A stretch of DNA of 64,000 nucleotides from Peribacillus asahii (lineage in GTDB: Bacteria > Bacillota > Bacilli > Bacillales > DSM-1321): contig NZ_CP026095.1 in the NCBI RefSeq assembly GCF_004006295.1, positions 1,474,001 to 1,538,000 on the forward strand, read 5' to 3'. Shown in pieces: positions 18,961-29,140 of this stretch. The translations under genes were made by a program, and so were the position numbers. The stretch's first letter is position 1, and each line of letters begins with the position of its first letter. The notes under the pieces are model-generated. The model was not told the origin of the DNA and did not search any database. It worked only from the letters and a program-made list of their open reading frames with translations.

Positions 18961-19782
18961 ATGCGAGAACCATTTACTTTAATCAAAGATCGATATTTGC
19001 TTATTGACTCATGGACTAAAAAAGATTCTAACCTTGTTGCAGGGTTTACGACGAAAAATGGCGGAGTGAGTCAAAAAGAGTATCAAACGCTAAATATTGG
19101 CTTTCACGTTGATGATCGTCTCGTAGATGTGCAGGCCAATCGCCGTCTTTTGGCAGAGGATCTTTCATTTTCATTGAATTGTTGGGTTGGTGCAGAGCAA
19201 ACGCATGAAACCTGTATTCAACGAATCGGTCGTTCAGATGTAGGCAGAGGAGCGATCGAATATGAATCTAGCTTCAAAAGGACAGACGGTTTTTATACAT
19301 CGGAGAAAAATATATTGCTGACTCTCTGTTATGCGGATTGTGTGCCATTATTGTTTTATGCACCGAAACAAGGCTTTATCGGAGCGGCACATGCTGGGTG
19401 GAAAGGGACGGTTGGTGAAATCGCCGGTAAAATGATTAAAGCCTGGCAAGGAGAGGGCATATCAGCAAACGAAATCTTTGTTGTGATGGGACCTTCGATT
19501 TGTTCAAATTGCTATATGGTAGATGATAAAGTTATCCACCGTGTGCAAAAATTGCTGGAAGAATATGACGAAAAGCCATATAATTTAATCAGTGAAGGAC
19601 AGTATCAATTAGATTTGAAGCATTTAAACGCTATCATATTAGAAAAATCCGGAGTTCCAAAACATCAGATAGATATATCAACCTATTGTACAAGCTGTCA
19701 TGATGATTTATTTTATTCACATCGACGTGATAAAGGACGTACAGGTCGTTTGATGAGCTTTATTGGTTGGAAGGAGGAGTAA
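18961..19782 (+). CDS. ylmD: YfiH/LACC1-family multicopper-fold protein (peptidoglycan editing factor/purine nucleoside enzyme family)
   Basis: A 273-residue DUF152 protein. The family's metal-binding residues are visible: GAEQTHETC near 78, [14 protein letters not shown] near 121, [11 protein letters not shown] near 143, and the C-terminal [24 protein letters not shown]. Relatives have been described as laccase-like oxidases, purine nucleoside phosphorylase/adenosine deaminases and, in E. coli, a peptidoglycan editing factor. Which activity applies here cannot be told from sequence. It overlaps the ribosome site of ylmE and lies in the conserved ylmD-ylmE-sepF-ylmG-ylmH run. Confidence 0.9.
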   Translation: MREPFTLIKDRYLLIDSWTKKDSNLVAGFTTKNGGVSQKEYQTLNIGFHVDDRLVDVQANRRLLAEDLSFSLNCWVGAEQTHETCIQRIGRSDVGRGAIEYESSFKRTDGFYTSEKNILLTLCYADCVPLLFYAPKQGFIGAAHAGWKGTVGEIAGKMIKAWQGEGISANEIFVVMGPSICSNCYMVDDKVIHRVQKLLEEYDEKPYNLISEGQYQLDLKHLNAIILEKSGVPKHQIDISTYCTSCHDDLFYSHRRDKGRTGRLMSFIGWKEE

Positions 19783-19789
19783 CGTAGTT

Positions 19790-20467
19790 GTGAAAGTTGC
19801 AGATAAATTAGTACACATCGAAGAACAAATACAAGAGGCATGCGCGCGTAGCAACAGGAAACGTGAGGAGGTTACGCTAATTGCTGTTACGAAATATGTA
19901 ACAACAGAGCGGGCAAAGGAAGCTCTCGAAGCGGGAATTGAGGACTTAGGAGAAAACCGTGACGAAGGGCTTTTAACTAAATATGAAGTATTACAGGACA
20001 GGCCTAATTGGCACTATATAGGATCATTACAAACACGTAAAGTGAAGAGTGTTATTGATAAAATTGCCTATATTCATTCATTGGATAGAATTTCTTTAGC
20101 AGCAGAGATTCAAAAACGAGCAAATGAACCGATAAAATGTTTAGTACAGGTAAATGTTTCTGGTGAAGAATCTAAACATGGACTTAAACCGAGTGAAGTG
20201 CTCCCATTTATTCAAGAATTAGCGGAGTATGATCAAATCATTGTAGCCGGGTTGATGACAATGGCACCGCTAACAGATGATGAGCAAGTATTGCGAACAT
20301 GCTTCCGAGGACTTAAAGAACTTCAAATGCAGATTCAGGGGGCTGAGATTGATTATGCACCGTGTACGGAGTTATCAATGGGAATGTCTAATGATTTTGT
20401 CATTGCGATTGAAGAGGGAGCAACGATGATTCGAATAGGTACTGCATTGGTAGGCGAAGAATCTTAA
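19790..20467 (+). CDS. ylmE: PLP-binding protein YlmE (YggS/PROSC family)
   Basis: A 225-residue single-domain pyridoxal-phosphate protein with an alanine-racemase-like TIM barrel. The PLP lysine is Lys35 in LIAVTKYV. Other motifs are LGENRDEGL near 56, [11 protein letters not shown] near 77, LMTMAP near 154 and [10 protein letters not shown] with IRIGTALVG at the end. The family controls PLP and amino-acid homeostasis without known catalysis. The start is GTG 19790, nine bases after AAGGAGGAG. The longer TTG start at 19763 would lie inside ylmD and before the ribosome site. Confidence 0.93.
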   Translation: MKVADKLVHIEEQIQEACARSNRKREEVTLIAVTKYVTTERAKEALEAGIEDLGENRDEGLLTKYEVLQDRPNWHYIGSLQTRKVKSVIDKIAYIHSLDRISLAAEIQKRANEPIKCLVQVNVSGEESKHGLKPSEVLPFIQELAEYDQIIVAGLMTMAPLTDDEQVLRTCFRGLKELQMQIQGAEIDYAPCTELSMGMSNDFVIAIEEGATMIRIGTALVGEES

Positions 20468-20479
20468 GGAGGTACGCGA

Positions 20480-20932
20480 ATGTCGATTGTATCAAAATTC
20501 AAATCTTATTTTGCGTTAGATGATGAGTATGAGTATAAGGAAGAAGTGGTAGAGAAAGAGGTTGAAGAGCCAAAAGTGGTTAAGACCTCGAAGCCAGCTC
20601 CTGTTAATACATCGAATAATAATATCGTAAGTTTGCAAAGCGTACAAAAATCTTCTAAAGTAGTATTATTGGAACCTCGTGCTTATGCGGATGCACAGGA
20701 AGTAGCCGATCATTTAAATAATAAGCGAGCGGTTGTTGTGAATTTACAACGAATTCAGCGTGATCAAGGAAAGCGTATCGTTGATTTTCTAAGTGGTACC
20801 GTTTATGCAATTAATGGGGATATTCAAAAAATAGGAACAGATATTTTTTTATGTACTCCTGCTAACGTCGATGTTTCTGGAAACATTACTGGTTTCGGAT
20901 TCGATGAGGAAGATGAGGAAACGAGGTGGTAG
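20480..20932 (+). CDS. sepF: Septum-forming protein SepF
   Basis: A 150-residue division protein. The N-terminal amphipathic helix ([13 protein letters not shown]) is the membrane anchor, followed by an acidic and Thr/Asn-rich linker. The C-terminal SepF domain ([19 protein letters not shown] near 58, then [20 protein letters not shown] near 97) forms rings that bundle FtsZ through its C-terminal peptide. It sits 12 bases after ylmE behind AAGGAGG. FtsZ and FtsA, its partners, are encoded about 5 kb upstream. Confidence 0.97.
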   Translation: MSIVSKFKSYFALDDEYEYKEEVVEKEVEEPKVVKTSKPAPVNTSNNNIVSLQSVQKSSKVVLLEPRAYADAQEVADHLNNKRAVVVNLQRIQRDQGKRIVDFLSGTVYAINGDIQKIGTDIFLCTPANVDVSGNITGFGFDEEDEETRW

Positions 20933-20938
20933 TATTTT

Positions 20939-21202
20939 ATGGGGTTAATCTTAAGTTTATTTGTAACAATTATTGAAGTGTATTCTATCGCATTAATTAT
21001 TTATATTTTAATGTCATGGTTCCCGAATGCTAGAGAGTCAGCTGTCGGTCAGTTTTTTGCTAAAGTTTGTGAGCCGTATTTAGAACAGTTCCGCAAATTT
21101 ATTCCACCGCTAGGAATGATTGATATTTCTCCAATCGTGGCGATACTTGTTTTAAATCTTGCGAAATCAGGCGTGTTTCAACTTGCTAATTGGATTAGCT
21201 GA
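20939..21202 (+). CDS. ylmG: YggT-family membrane protein YlmG
   Basis: An 87-residue protein with two hydrophobic segments (about 5-25 and 65-85). The YggT motif lies between them: SWFPNARES near 28 and [22 protein letters not shown] near 44. Homologues in bacteria and chloroplasts are linked to division or nucleoid distribution, but the molecular activity is unknown. It follows sepF by 6 bases with GAGGTGG as ribosome site. Confidence 0.93.
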   Translation: MGLILSLFVTIIEVYSIALIIYILMSWFPNARESAVGQFFAKVCEPYLEQFRKFIPPLGMIDISPIVAILVLNLAKSGVFQLANWIS

Positions 21203-21297
21203 CAAGTGATGTACTCTTTAGAGTAAACGTGCGTAGTCTGCAATAAACGCATACAATTTTTACATTGTCAATCATGAACATACATAGGGAGTTGTAC

Positions 21298-22071
21298 ATG
21301 AGTATTTATCAACATTTTAGACCGGAGGAAAAGGAGTTTATCGATGGAGCTGCGAGTTGGATTCAACAAGTGAAGAACTCTTATGCACCGAAGCTTACAG
21401 ACTTTCTTGATCCGCGTCAGCAGCAAATTGTTCTTTCTTTGTTAGGACGTGATGAGGATGTTAATTTGCAATTTTATGGTGGTGCTGATACGGTAGAACG
21501 TCGACGAGCGTTATTATTTCCAGACTACTTTTCCCCGGAATTGAGCGACTTTCAACTCAGTCTCTATGAAATCTCTTATCCTAAAAAATTTATTACACTT
21601 GAACATCGTCATGTACTTGGAACGCTCATGTCGCTCGGATTAAAGCGCGAAAAATTTGGTGATATTCTCATAAAAGATGACGAGGTTCAGTTTGTTGCGG
21701 CCCAAGAAATCGATACGTATTTAATGGCTAATCTTGAAAAGGTCGGAAAAGCAACAATAACGATTAAGAAACGCCCATTTTCACACATTATTCAAGTAGA
21801 TGAGAATTGGGTGGAGCACTATTTAACTGTTAGCTCTTTAAGGCTTGATACGGTACTTGCAACGGCTTTGAATCTATCACGACAAAAGGCTCAGGCATTG
21901 ATTGCGGCCGGTAAAGTGAAATTGAATTTTAAGCAAACGGAAAAAACTTCCGAGGACTGCCAAGTTGGAGATGTGATTTCGGTTAGAGGATTTGGTCGAT
22001 GTAAAATGATTTCAATTGATGGGAAAACAAAAAAAGACAAGTGGAAAGTGCTAATCGGTAAGAAGAAATAA
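21298..22071 (+). CDS. ylmH: S4-domain RNA-binding protein YlmH
   Basis: A 257-residue RNA-binding protein. The N-terminal two-thirds has an RRM-like YlmH domain (DFLDPRQQQIVLSLLGRDED near 36). The last 75 residues are an S4 domain (LRLDTVLATALNLSRQKAQ near 180, GDVISVRGFGR near 235). Recent work assigns YlmH in B. subtilis to ribosome-associated rescue of stalled peptides, a link also made by rqcH in this window. ATG 21298 follows AGGGAG and gives the same length as B. subtilis YlmH. The in-frame TTG 21265 was rejected because it has no site. Confidence 0.93.
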   Translation: MSIYQHFRPEEKEFIDGAASWIQQVKNSYAPKLTDFLDPRQQQIVLSLLGRDEDVNLQFYGGADTVERRRALLFPDYFSPELSDFQLSLYEISYPKKFITLEHRHVLGTLMSLGLKREKFGDILIKDDEVQFVAAQEIDTYLMANLEKVGKATITIKKRPFSHIIQVDENWVEHYLTVSSLRLDTVLATALNLSRQKAQALIAAGKVKLNFKQTEKTSEDCQVGDVISVRGFGRCKMISIDGKTKKDKWKVLIGKKK

Positions 22072-22144
22072 TCGTTTAGTGAAAGGGATTTTATAGATAT
22101 TTGTCGAATCATAGAGAGAAGAATTTGTTGTGGAGGTGCCCTTA

Positions 22145-22660
22145 ATGCCCTTAACTCCGATGGATATACATAATCAAGAGTTTAGTAAAGTGTTTCGTGG
22201 GTATGATGAAGATGAGGTAAATGAATTTCTTGATCAAATTATTAAAGATTATGAGCTCGTTTTACGAGAAAAGAAAGAAATTGAACAAAAATTAGAAGAA
22301 ACATACGAACGCCTAGGGCATTTTACAAATATTGAAGGTACACTTAATAAATCGATTCTGGTTGCTCAAGAAGCAGCGGAAGAAGTGAAGCGTAATGCGC
22401 AAAAAGAAGCAAAATTGATTATTAAAGAAGCTGAAAAGAATGCGGATCGGATTGTCAACGATTCGTTACTTAAGGCGCGTAAAATAGCAGTTGAAATCGA
22501 AGAGCTCAAGAAGCAATCGAAAGTGTTCCGCATGCGCTTTAAAATGCTTGTCGAAGCACAGCTTGATTTATTAGATAATGAGGATTGGGATCACCTTCTT
22601 GAATATGAAGTAGATGCAACTGAAATTGAAATAAATGATGGAATGAAGGAAGAAAATTAA
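22145..22660 (+). CDS. divIVA: Cell-pole and septum protein DivIVA
   Basis: A 171-residue coiled-coil protein that recognises curved membrane at poles and septa and recruits MinJ/MinD and sporulation partners. The N-terminal membrane-binding domain (PLTPMDIHNQEFSKVFRGYDEDEVNEFL) is followed by two coiled-coil blocks at about 30-60 and 68-150, and a short acidic tail. ATG 22145 follows TGGAGGTG. The longer GTG start at 22130 would overlap that site. An ileS promoter begins 9 bases after its stop. Confidence 0.97.
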   Translation: MPLTPMDIHNQEFSKVFRGYDEDEVNEFLDQIIKDYELVLREKKEIEQKLEETYERLGHFTNIEGTLNKSILVAQEAAEEVKRNAQKEAKLIIKEAEKNADRIVNDSLLKARKIAVEIEELKKQSKVFRMRFKMLVEAQLDLLDNEDWDHLLEYEVDATEIEINDGMKEEN

Positions 22661-22668
22661 ACGATTCC

Positions 22669-22698
22669 TTGACGAGTAGTACGTATTTCGCATATAAT
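22669..22698 (+). promoter_or_regulatory. Sigma-A promoter for the ileS T-box leader
   Basis: TTGACG (22669-22674), 18 bases, TATAAT (22693-22698). It precedes the T-box RNA, with transcription expected to start near 22705. Confidence 0.8.
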
Positions 22699-22704
22699 TT
22701 TTTA

Positions 22705-22995
22705 ACAAAACCATTTAGATAATTAAGTAGACGATGACGGGGACAGTATATTTCTTCAAAATCTTATTTAAGCGATTCGGGGATGGTGAGAGCCCGGAAA
22801 TAAGAGAAGAATAGAAGATCACCCTAGAGTTCCAAGTTGAACGCAATTTTGCTAGTAAACAAGGCGTTACATTCACGTTATGAATGCTCAAAGAGGATGG
22901 CTCTTGTTTTTTAGAAGAGTAATCTAACCAGGGTGGTACCGCGGGAATTCAAGCTTTCTCGTCCCTTTACTAGGGATGAGGAGGCTTTTTTATTT
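22705..22995 (+). promoter_or_regulatory. T-box riboswitch leader of ileS (Ile, AUC specifier)
   Basis: The leader contains the T-box motif AGGGTGGTACCGCGGG at 22930-22945, whose bulge pairs with the uncharged tRNA 3' end. It also has a stem I region with GGTGAGAGCCCGG at about 22785. A specifier-loop codon ATC at 22818-22820 sits in a GAAG-ATC-ACCC context, matching the downstream isoleucyl-tRNA synthetase. A terminator hairpin follows at 22952-22995. Uncharged tRNA-Ile should stabilise the antiterminator and raise ileS expression. Exact leader ends are estimated. Confidence 0.93.
22952..22995 (+). terminator. T-box regulated terminator of ileS
   Basis: GCTTTCTCGTCCC pairs with GGGATGAGGAGGC and is followed by TTTTTTATTT. 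The 5' arm is adjacent to the T-box motif that forms the competing antiterminator. Confidence 0.9.
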
Positions 22996-23046
22996 GCCCT
23001 GTCATTGTTTCAGAAAATTGTCTAAATACAGATGGAGGATATATAC

Positions 23047-25815
23047 ATGGATTATAAAGATACGTTATTGATGCCAAAAACAGAATTTCCGATGCGTGGG
23101 AATTTACCGAAGCGTGAACCGGAAATTCAAGCAAAATGGGAAGAAGTGAATATTTACAAACAAGTGCAACAGCATACAGAAGGGCGCCCGTTATTTATCT
23201 TGCATGATGGTCCTCCTTATGCAAATGGCGATATTCATATGGGGCATGCGTTGAATAAAATTTTAAAAGATTTTATCGTTCGCTTTAAATCGATGAACGG
23301 TTTTCATGCCCCTTATGTACCAGGGTGGGATACGCACGGTTTACCAATTGAAACGGCATTAACGAAAAAAGGTGTAAAACGTAAAGAAATGAGCGTAGCT
23401 GAATTCCGCAAGCTTTGTGAAGAGTACGCTTATGAGCAAATTAATAATCAACGTGAACAATTTAAGCGTTTAGGTGTTCGTGGGGATTGGGAAAACCCGT
23501 ATATTACATTAAAGCCAGAATATGAAGCACAACAAATTAAAGTGTTCGGTGATATGGCGAAAAAAGGTTATATCTATAAGGGGAAAAAACCTGTTTATTG
23601 GTCTCCTTCAAGTGAATCAGCGCTTGCTGAAGCGGAGATTGAGTATCAAGATAAACGTTCGGCTTCTATCTATGTTGCATTTGAAGTACGTGATGGAAAA
23701 GGGGTTCTTGAAGAAGGGGTCAAAATTGTCATTTGGACGACAACGCCTTGGACAATGCCTGCTAACTTAGGAATTTCTGTTCATCCGCAATTGAAATATG
23801 TGGTTGTAGAAGCTGCGGGTGAGAAATATTTAGTTGCCGAAGCATTACTTGAAGCTGTAACGACAGCGATCGGTTGGGAAAACCCACAAGTCATTCAAAC
23901 GGTAAAAGGTGCAGAGCTAGATCGTGTAGTAGCGAAACATCCACTATATGACCGCGATTCATTAGTCATGCTAGGTGAGCACGTTACAACAGATGCTGGT
24001 ACAGGATGTGTTCATACGGCACCAGGACACGGGGAAGATGACTTTATCGTTGGTCAAAAGTATGGTTTAGATGTTCTTTGTCCAGTAGATGAAAAAGGTG
24101 TTATGACAGAAGAAGCTGGTGAATTTGCAGGATTATTCTATGATGAAGCAAATAAACCAATTACAGAAAAATTAAAAGAAGCAGGGGCGTTGTTAAACTT
24201 AAGCTTTATCACCCATTCTTATCCACATGATTGGCGCACAAAGAAACCGACAATTTTCCGTGCAACGGCTCAATGGTTTGCCTCAATTAAAGACTTCCGT
24301 GAAGACCTGTTAACAGCGATTGCTGAAACGAAATGGGTGCCAGCGTGGGGAGAAACGCGTCTGTATAATATGGTTCGTGATCGTGGCGATTGGTGTATTT
24401 CTCGTCAACGTGCATGGGGTGTTCCGATTCCGGTGTTTTATGCGGAAAATGGTGAACCGATTATCACAGACGAAACGATTAATCATGTATCAGAATTATT
24501 CCGTGAACATGGTTCAAACGTGTGGTTTGAGCGTGAAGCGAAAGACCTTCTTCCTGAAGGGTTTACGCATGAAGGCAGCCCAAATGGCGTGTTTACAAAA
24601 GAAACAGATATTATGGATGTTTGGTTTGACTCTGGTTCTTCCCATCAAGCCGTTTTAGAGGAGCGCGATGAGCTGCAACGTCCAGCAGATTTATATTTAG
24701 AAGGCTCTGACCAATATCGTGGTTGGTTTAACTCTTCTCTTTCTACAGGGGTTGCAGTGACAGGCAAAGCACCATATAAAGGCGTATTAAGTCATGGATT
24801 TGCTTTAGATGGTGAAGGCCGTAAAATGAGTAAATCCGTTGGAAATGTCGTTATCCCGGCAAAAGTTATGAATCAATTAGGTGCTGATATTTTACGTCTA
24901 TGGGTAGCATCTGTAGATTATCAAGCAGATGTTCGTGTATCGGATGCTATTTTGAAACAAGTGGCGGAAGTATACCGTAAAATCCGTAATACATTCCGTT
25001 TCTTATTAGGAAACCTAGACGGTTTTAATCCAGAAACAGATAAAGTAGCGATCGCTGACTTACGTGAAGTCGATCAATACATGTTAGTGAAATTAAATAA
25101 ATTAATTAAAAATACGAAACAAGCATATGACAACTATGAATTCGCGACAATTTATCATCTTATCAATAACTTCTGTACACAAGATTTAAGTTCATTCTAT
25201 CTTGATTATGCGAAAGATATTTTATACTGTGAAGCACCGAATGGGCGAGATCGTTTAGCGATTCAAACGGTACTATACGAAGCGTTAGTAAGCTTAACGA
25301 AACTTGTTTCACCAATTCTTTCTCATACAGCGGATGAAGTATGGGCGTTTATTCCAGGTGTAACAGAAGCAAGCGTTCAATTGACGTTAATGCCTGAAGA
25401 GCTTTCAATCGATGGAGCAGAAGCGATTGAAGAAAAATGGAATATGTTTATGAACTTGCGTAATGATGTGTTAAAAGCATTGGAAGAAGCGCGTAATGAA
25501 AAAGTAATCGGTAAGTCGTTAAATGCGAAAGTATCAGTGTATGTGAAGGATGATGTGAAAAACCTGCTTGCCAGCATTGAAGAAAACATGGAGCAATTAT
25601 TCATCGTTTCACAATTCGAAGTAGCAGGTGATGTATCTGAAGCTCCTCAAGAGGCAGTTACACTAGAATATGCGGCAATTGTTGTTTCAAAAGCGAACGG
25701 TGAAACATGTGAGCGTTGCTGGAATGTGTCTGAAGCGGTTGGTGAAGTGGAAGAGCATGCAACATTATGTCCACGCTGTGCAACAGTTGTAAAAGAACAT
25801 TATGTCAATCAATAA
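23047..25815 (+). CDS. ileS: Isoleucyl-tRNA synthetase
   Basis: A 922-residue class I synthetase that charges tRNA-Ile and edits misactivated valine. The HIGH-type motif is HMGH at residues 64-67. The CP1 editing domain ([12 protein letters not shown] near 235, [16 protein letters not shown] near 320) and KMSKS at 593 are visible. An anticodon-binding helical domain follows, and a C-terminal zinc ribbon (CERCWN then CPRC). This is the bacterial type 1 form, 922 residues versus 921 in B. subtilis. ATG 23047 follows GGAGGA; the upstream ATG 23032 overlaps that site. Expression is controlled by the T-box. Confidence 0.98.
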   Translation: MDYKDTLLMPKTEFPMRGNLPKREPEIQAKWEEVNIYKQVQQHTEGRPLFILHDGPPYANGDIHMGHALNKILKDFIVRFKSMNGFHAPYVPGWDTHGLPIETALTKKGVKRKEMSVAEFRKLCEEYAYEQINNQREQFKRLGVRGDWENPYITLKPEYEAQQIKVFGDMAKKGYIYKGKKPVYWSPSSESALAEAEIEYQDKRSASIYVAFEVRDGKGVLEEGVKIVIWTTTPWTMPANLGISVHPQLKYVVVEAAGEKYLVAEALLEAVTTAIGWENPQVIQTVKGAELDRVVAKHPLYDRDSLVMLGEHVTTDAGTGCVHTAPGHGEDDFIVGQKYGLDVLCPVDEKGVMTEEAGEFAGLFYDEANKPITEKLKEAGALLNLSFITHSYPHDWRTKKPTIFRATAQWFASIKDFREDLLTAIAETKWVPAWGETRLYNMVRDRGDWCISRQRAWGVPIPVFYAENGEPIITDETINHVSELFREHGSNVWFEREAKDLLPEGFTHEGSPNGVFTKETDIMDVWFDSGSSHQAVLEERDELQRPADLYLEGSDQYRGWFNSSLSTGVAVTGKAPYKGVLSHGFALDGEGRKMSKSVGNVVIPAKVMNQLGADILRLWVASVDYQADVRVSDAILKQVAEVYRKIRNTFRFLLGNLDGFNPETDKVAIADLREVDQYMLVKLNKLIKNTKQAYDNYEFATIYHLINNFCTQDLSSFYLDYAKDILYCEAPNGRDRLAIQTVLYEALVSLTKLVSPILSHTADEVWAFIPGVTEASVQLTLMPEELSIDGAEAIEEKWNMFMNLRNDVLKALEEARNEKVIGKSLNAKVSVYVKDDVKNLLASIEENMEQLFIVSQFEVAGDVSEAPQEAVTLEYAAIVVSKANGETCERCWNVSEAVGEVEEHATLCPRCATVVKEHYVNQ

Positions 25816-25822
25816 TTTTTTA

Positions 25823-25862
25823 GAGAACTAGACCTTCTATCGGGTCTAGTTCTTTTTTTTAG
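25823..25862 (+). terminator. Rho-independent terminator after ileS
   Basis: AGAACTAGACC / GGGTCTAGTTCT inverted repeat followed by eight T residues. Confidence 0.9.
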
Positions 25863-25956
25863 CTTTTATTAAACAATATTTTTGAACGTGCTCTATTCTT
25901 TTTTTTCTCCTTTTTACATACTTTGTTATAGACAGACTTCGAGGAGGCGAATACAG

Positions 25957-26622
25957 ATGAAAATTTCAGCTATTAAGCAACAAGCGAGAGGTGCTTTACA
26001 AGGAAATTGGGGACTTTGTGTTCTTCTTTCTTTTCTTACATTCCTGATTTTTGCCATTGTTCCAAATGTTATATCCCTTCTATTTGGTGGAGGATGGGAG
26101 TTAAGTGAGGTAAGTGAGGGGTCAGCCGAGGTAGCATGGCAAGGAAGTATAGCAAATATTATTGTGTCCCTTCTTTTGATTCCATTATCGGTTGCGGTGT
26201 ATTGGTTTTATCTTTCGATTGCTCGTCTAGAAGGAGCTAGGTTATCGCAAGTGTTTGCAATTTATGCTGATTGGAAAAAATCATTGAAATTAATCGGAAC
26301 GTCGATTGTAGTGAGCATTTTTGTTTTTCTTTGGACCTTATTATTTATTATTCCAGGTATTATTAAACAATTTTCTTATTCCCAAACATTTTTCTTGTTA
26401 AAGGATCATCCGGAATATTCAATTTTAGAGGCCATTACGGAAAGTAAAGTGCGAATGAAAGGATATAAGTGGAAATATTTCTTGCTTCATTTAAGTTTTA
26501 TCGGATGGGGGATTCTCTCTGTAATTACATTTGGAATCGGATTTTTATGGTTAATTCCTTATATTACAACATCAACAGCTACCTTTTATAATGAGTTGAT
26601 TAAAACACAAGAGTCACAGTGA
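25957..26622 (+). CDS. DUF975-family membrane protein
   Basis: A 221-residue membrane protein of unknown function. It starts MKISAIKQQARGALQGNWG, the typical N terminus of the DUF975 family, in which a short amphipathic segment precedes the first helix. About five hydrophobic segments follow (roughly 23-45, 75-95, 115-140, 175-195, 200-215), with the family-like motif VRMKGYKWKYF before the fourth. The start is ATG 25957, nine bases after GAGGAGG. A longer TTG frame from 25882 precedes that site. It is a lone gene between two terminators, occupying the place of ylyA in B. subtilis. No function is inferred. Confidence 0.82.
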   Translation: MKISAIKQQARGALQGNWGLCVLLSFLTFLIFAIVPNVISLLFGGGWELSEVSEGSAEVAWQGSIANIIVSLLLIPLSVAVYWFYLSIARLEGARLSQVFAIYADWKKSLKLIGTSIVVSIFVFLWTLLFIIPGIIKQFSYSQTFFLLKDHPEYSILEAITESKVRMKGYKWKYFLLHLSFIGWGILSVITFGIGFLWLIPYITTSTATFYNELIKTQESQ

Positions 26623-26684
26623 CATAAAGTGAAACTTCCATCAGTGAGGGCCTTATTGCCTGTTAAGTGTGAAGTAGAGTAATA
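26621..26684 (-). repeat. Dispersed intergenic repeat, copy 2 (inverted relative to copy 1)
   Basis: The reverse complement resembles 18439-18503. The 22-base identical core is at 26624-26645. It abuts the stop codon of the DUF975 gene, whose TGA at 26620-26622 overlaps its edge. The two copies are in opposite orientation about 8.1 kb apart. Confidence 0.7.
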
Positions 26685-26689
26685 CGGAA

Positions 26690-26726
26690 AGGCGTTGTAG
26701 AGGACATATCTGCAACGTCTTTTTGT
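26690..26726 (+). terminator. Rho-independent terminator after the DUF975 gene
   Basis: GCGTTGTAGA pairs with TCTGCAACGT (one G-T type position) around a 7-base loop and is followed by CTTTTTG. Confidence 0.75.
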
Positions 26727-26817
26727 TGGTGGATAGAAAGGATAAGCGATTTGAGGGACTGACTAGAGTGTCTTGAGCTTTTCTCATTCACATTCGCCAT
26801 GAAATCGTTGTTTATGC

Positions 26818-26823
26818 TACAAT
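26818..26823 (+). promoter_or_regulatory. Extended -10 promoter element before lspA
   Basis: TACAAT preceded by TGC forms an extended -10. The -35 region is weak. It lies 38 bases upstream of the lspA start. Confidence 0.45.
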
Positions 26824-26860
26824 GCATAAGTAAAGATTGAATTAGTTTGGGGGAAGTGTG

Positions 26861-27331
26861 ATGCGGTATTACGTAATTGCCCTTTTTGTAATTGTAATGG
26901 ATCAGCTGACAAAATGGATGATTGTGAAAAAGATGGAGTATGGTGACAGCATTGAAGTAATTGAAAATCTTTTGTATATTACTTCACATCGAAATCGCGG
27001 GGCTGCATGGGGAATACTAGAAGGACAAATGTGGTTGTTCTATATAATTACAGTTGGTGTTGTAATTGCTCTTGTTTATTACATACAGAAAATGGCGAAG
27101 CAAAGCGCCTTAATCGGTGTTTCATTAGCTTTTATGCTCGGCGGGGCCATTGGGAATTTTATCGACCGCGTATTTCGTCAAGAGGTGGTTGATTTTGTAC
27201 ATACGTATATTTTTACCTATAGCTTCCCAATCTTTAATGTAGCAGATGCCGCGTTAACGATTGGAGTCGGACTACTTATTATTTACATGATATTAGAAGA
27301 AAAACTCGCTAAGGAGAAAAAAAATGGATAA
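26861..27331 (+). CDS. lspA: Lipoprotein signal peptidase (signal peptidase II)
   Basis: A 156-residue membrane aspartic protease that cleaves the signal peptide of diacylglyceryl-modified prolipoproteins. Four membrane segments are visible. The catalytic aspartates are Asp102 in GNFIDR and Asp129 in [11 protein letters not shown]. The conserved HRNRGAAWG lies near 45. ATG 26861 follows GGGGGAAG; a GTG one codon upstream is the alternative start. Its last eight bases overlap the start of the pseudouridine synthase gene, as in many Bacilli. Confidence 0.97.
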   Translation: MRYYVIALFVIVMDQLTKWMIVKKMEYGDSIEVIENLLYITSHRNRGAAWGILEGQMWLFYIITVGVVIALVYYIQKMAKQSALIGVSLAFMLGGAIGNFIDRVFRQEVVDFVHTYIFTYSFPIFNVADAALTIGVGLLIIYMILEEKLAKEKKNG

Positions 27332-28238
27332 ATTGCAATACAGCATAGATGAAACACTACAAGGAGTACGGATCGATAAAGCGTTATCGACGTTAAATCA
27401 AGAAGGGTCGCGCACGCAAATTCAGCAGTGGATTAAAGAGCAGCATGTGCTCGTAAATGGATCTGTTGTAAAAACTAATTATAAATGCAGTGCAGGAGAC
27501 CTCGTTGAAATTACAATTCCAGAACTCGAGGAGCTAGATGTTGTTGCTGAACCGATGGATTTAGATATCTATTATGAAGATGCGGATGTACTAGTCGTTA
27601 ATAAGCCAAGAGGGATGGTCGTGCATCCAGCGCCTGGACATCATTCTGGTACACTTGTAAATGGCTTAATGGCTCATTGTACAGACTTATCTGGTATTAA
27701 TGGGGTGATGCGTCCTGGAATCGTTCATAGAATTGATAAAGATACATCCGGCTTACTTATGGTAGCCAAAAATGATGTAGCTCATGAAAGCCTTGTACAG
27801 CAATTAGTAGATAAAACGGTGACGCGTAAATATCAAGCGGTTGTTCACGGGGTTATTCCTCATGATTATGGAACAATTGACGCACCAATTGGTCGTGATA
27901 AAAAAGATCGCCAAAGTATGACCGTTACAGAGGAGAATTCGAAGCATGCCGTTACTCATTTCCGTGTAATCGAGCGTTTTAAAGCTCATACATTAGTAGA
28001 ATGTCAGCTTGAAACAGGAAGAACGCATCAAATTCGTGTACATATGAAGTATATTGGTTTTCCGCTTGCGGGTGATCCAAAATATGGTCCGAAGAAAACG
28101 TTGAAATTCAATGGACAAGTGCTTCATGCAGGGTTACTTGGATTTGTGCATCCTCGTACACAAGAATATTTAGAATTCGAGGCACCACTTCCTCAAGATT
28201 TTGTTGAATTACTCGATTATTTACGAAAAAGTAATTGA
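27324..28238 (+). CDS. ylyB: RluD-family 23S rRNA pseudouridine synthase
   Basis: A 304-residue pseudouridine synthase. The N-terminal S4 domain ([19 protein letters not shown] near 16) is followed by a RluA/RluD catalytic domain. Its signature [11 protein letters not shown] has catalytic Asp138, with GRTHQIRVH near 232 and GDPKYG near 250. It probably modifies 23S rRNA helix 69 as RluD does, though the substrate is inferred. It starts inside lspA with AAGGAGA as ribosome site. The -35 of the pyr promoter overlaps its stop codon. Confidence 0.93.
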   Translation: MDKLQYSIDETLQGVRIDKALSTLNQEGSRTQIQQWIKEQHVLVNGSVVKTNYKCSAGDLVEITIPELEELDVVAEPMDLDIYYEDADVLVVNKPRGMVVHPAPGHHSGTLVNGLMAHCTDLSGINGVMRPGIVHRIDKDTSGLLMVAKNDVAHESLVQQLVDKTVTRKYQAVVHGVIPHDYGTIDAPIGRDKKDRQSMTVTEENSKHAVTHFRVIERFKAHTLVECQLETGRTHQIRVHMKYIGFPLAGDPKYGPKKTLKFNGQVLHAGLLGFVHPRTQEYLEFEAPLPQDFVELLDYLRKSN

Positions 28239-28263
28239 CAATACTACGTAAACGTTTTATTAT
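28235..28263 (+). promoter_or_regulatory. Promoter of the pyr operon
   Basis: TTGACA (28235-28240), 17 bases, TATTAT (28258-28263). A TATAAT three bases later (28261) would give a 20-base spacer. The -35 box overlaps the stop of the preceding gene. The transcript would begin just ahead of the first PyrR leader. Confidence 0.8.
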
Positions 28264-28284
28264 AATAATAACTTAATGAACCTT

Positions 28285-28396
28285 TAACACAGTCCAGAGA
28301 GGCTGAGAAGGTAACGGAATAAGTAATGGAGCAGGAGTGCCCATTACGGATGTTACAAAATTCTCATGCCTTTTGAAGGTATGAGAATTTTTTTGT
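28285..28396 (+). promoter_or_regulatory. PyrR-dependent attenuator 1 (before pyrR)
   Basis: The PyrR-binding loop AGTCCAGAGAGGCT is at 28291-28304. A complementary antiterminator region follows. The terminator hairpin TTCTCAT-GCC / GGT-ATGAGAA at 28361-28387 runs into a T run. In B. subtilis, UMP-bound PyrR stabilises the anti-antiterminator and causes termination. Confidence 0.93.
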
Positions 28397-28399
28397 TAA

Positions 28400-28978
<579 letters not shown>

Positions 28979-28989
28979 AATATTCCCTT

Positions 28990-29100
28990 TTAACAGGCAG
29001 TCCAGAGAGGCTGACAAAGGGGGTTAGAATGTGTACTCAGTGCATGCGATTGCGCGTTCTAGGTAACCCTCTTTGTAAATAAGCAAAGAGGGTTTTTTAT
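28990..29100 (+). promoter_or_regulatory. PyrR-dependent attenuator 2 (pyrR-pyrP)
   Basis: The binding loop AGTCCAGAGAGGCT is repeated exactly at 28999-29012. The terminator is AACCCTCTTTG / CAAAGAGGGTT (29065-29092) followed by six T residues. Confidence 0.93.
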
Positions 29101-29140
29101 GACATCAGAGATTGTTGCAGCATACTAGGAGGATTACATC

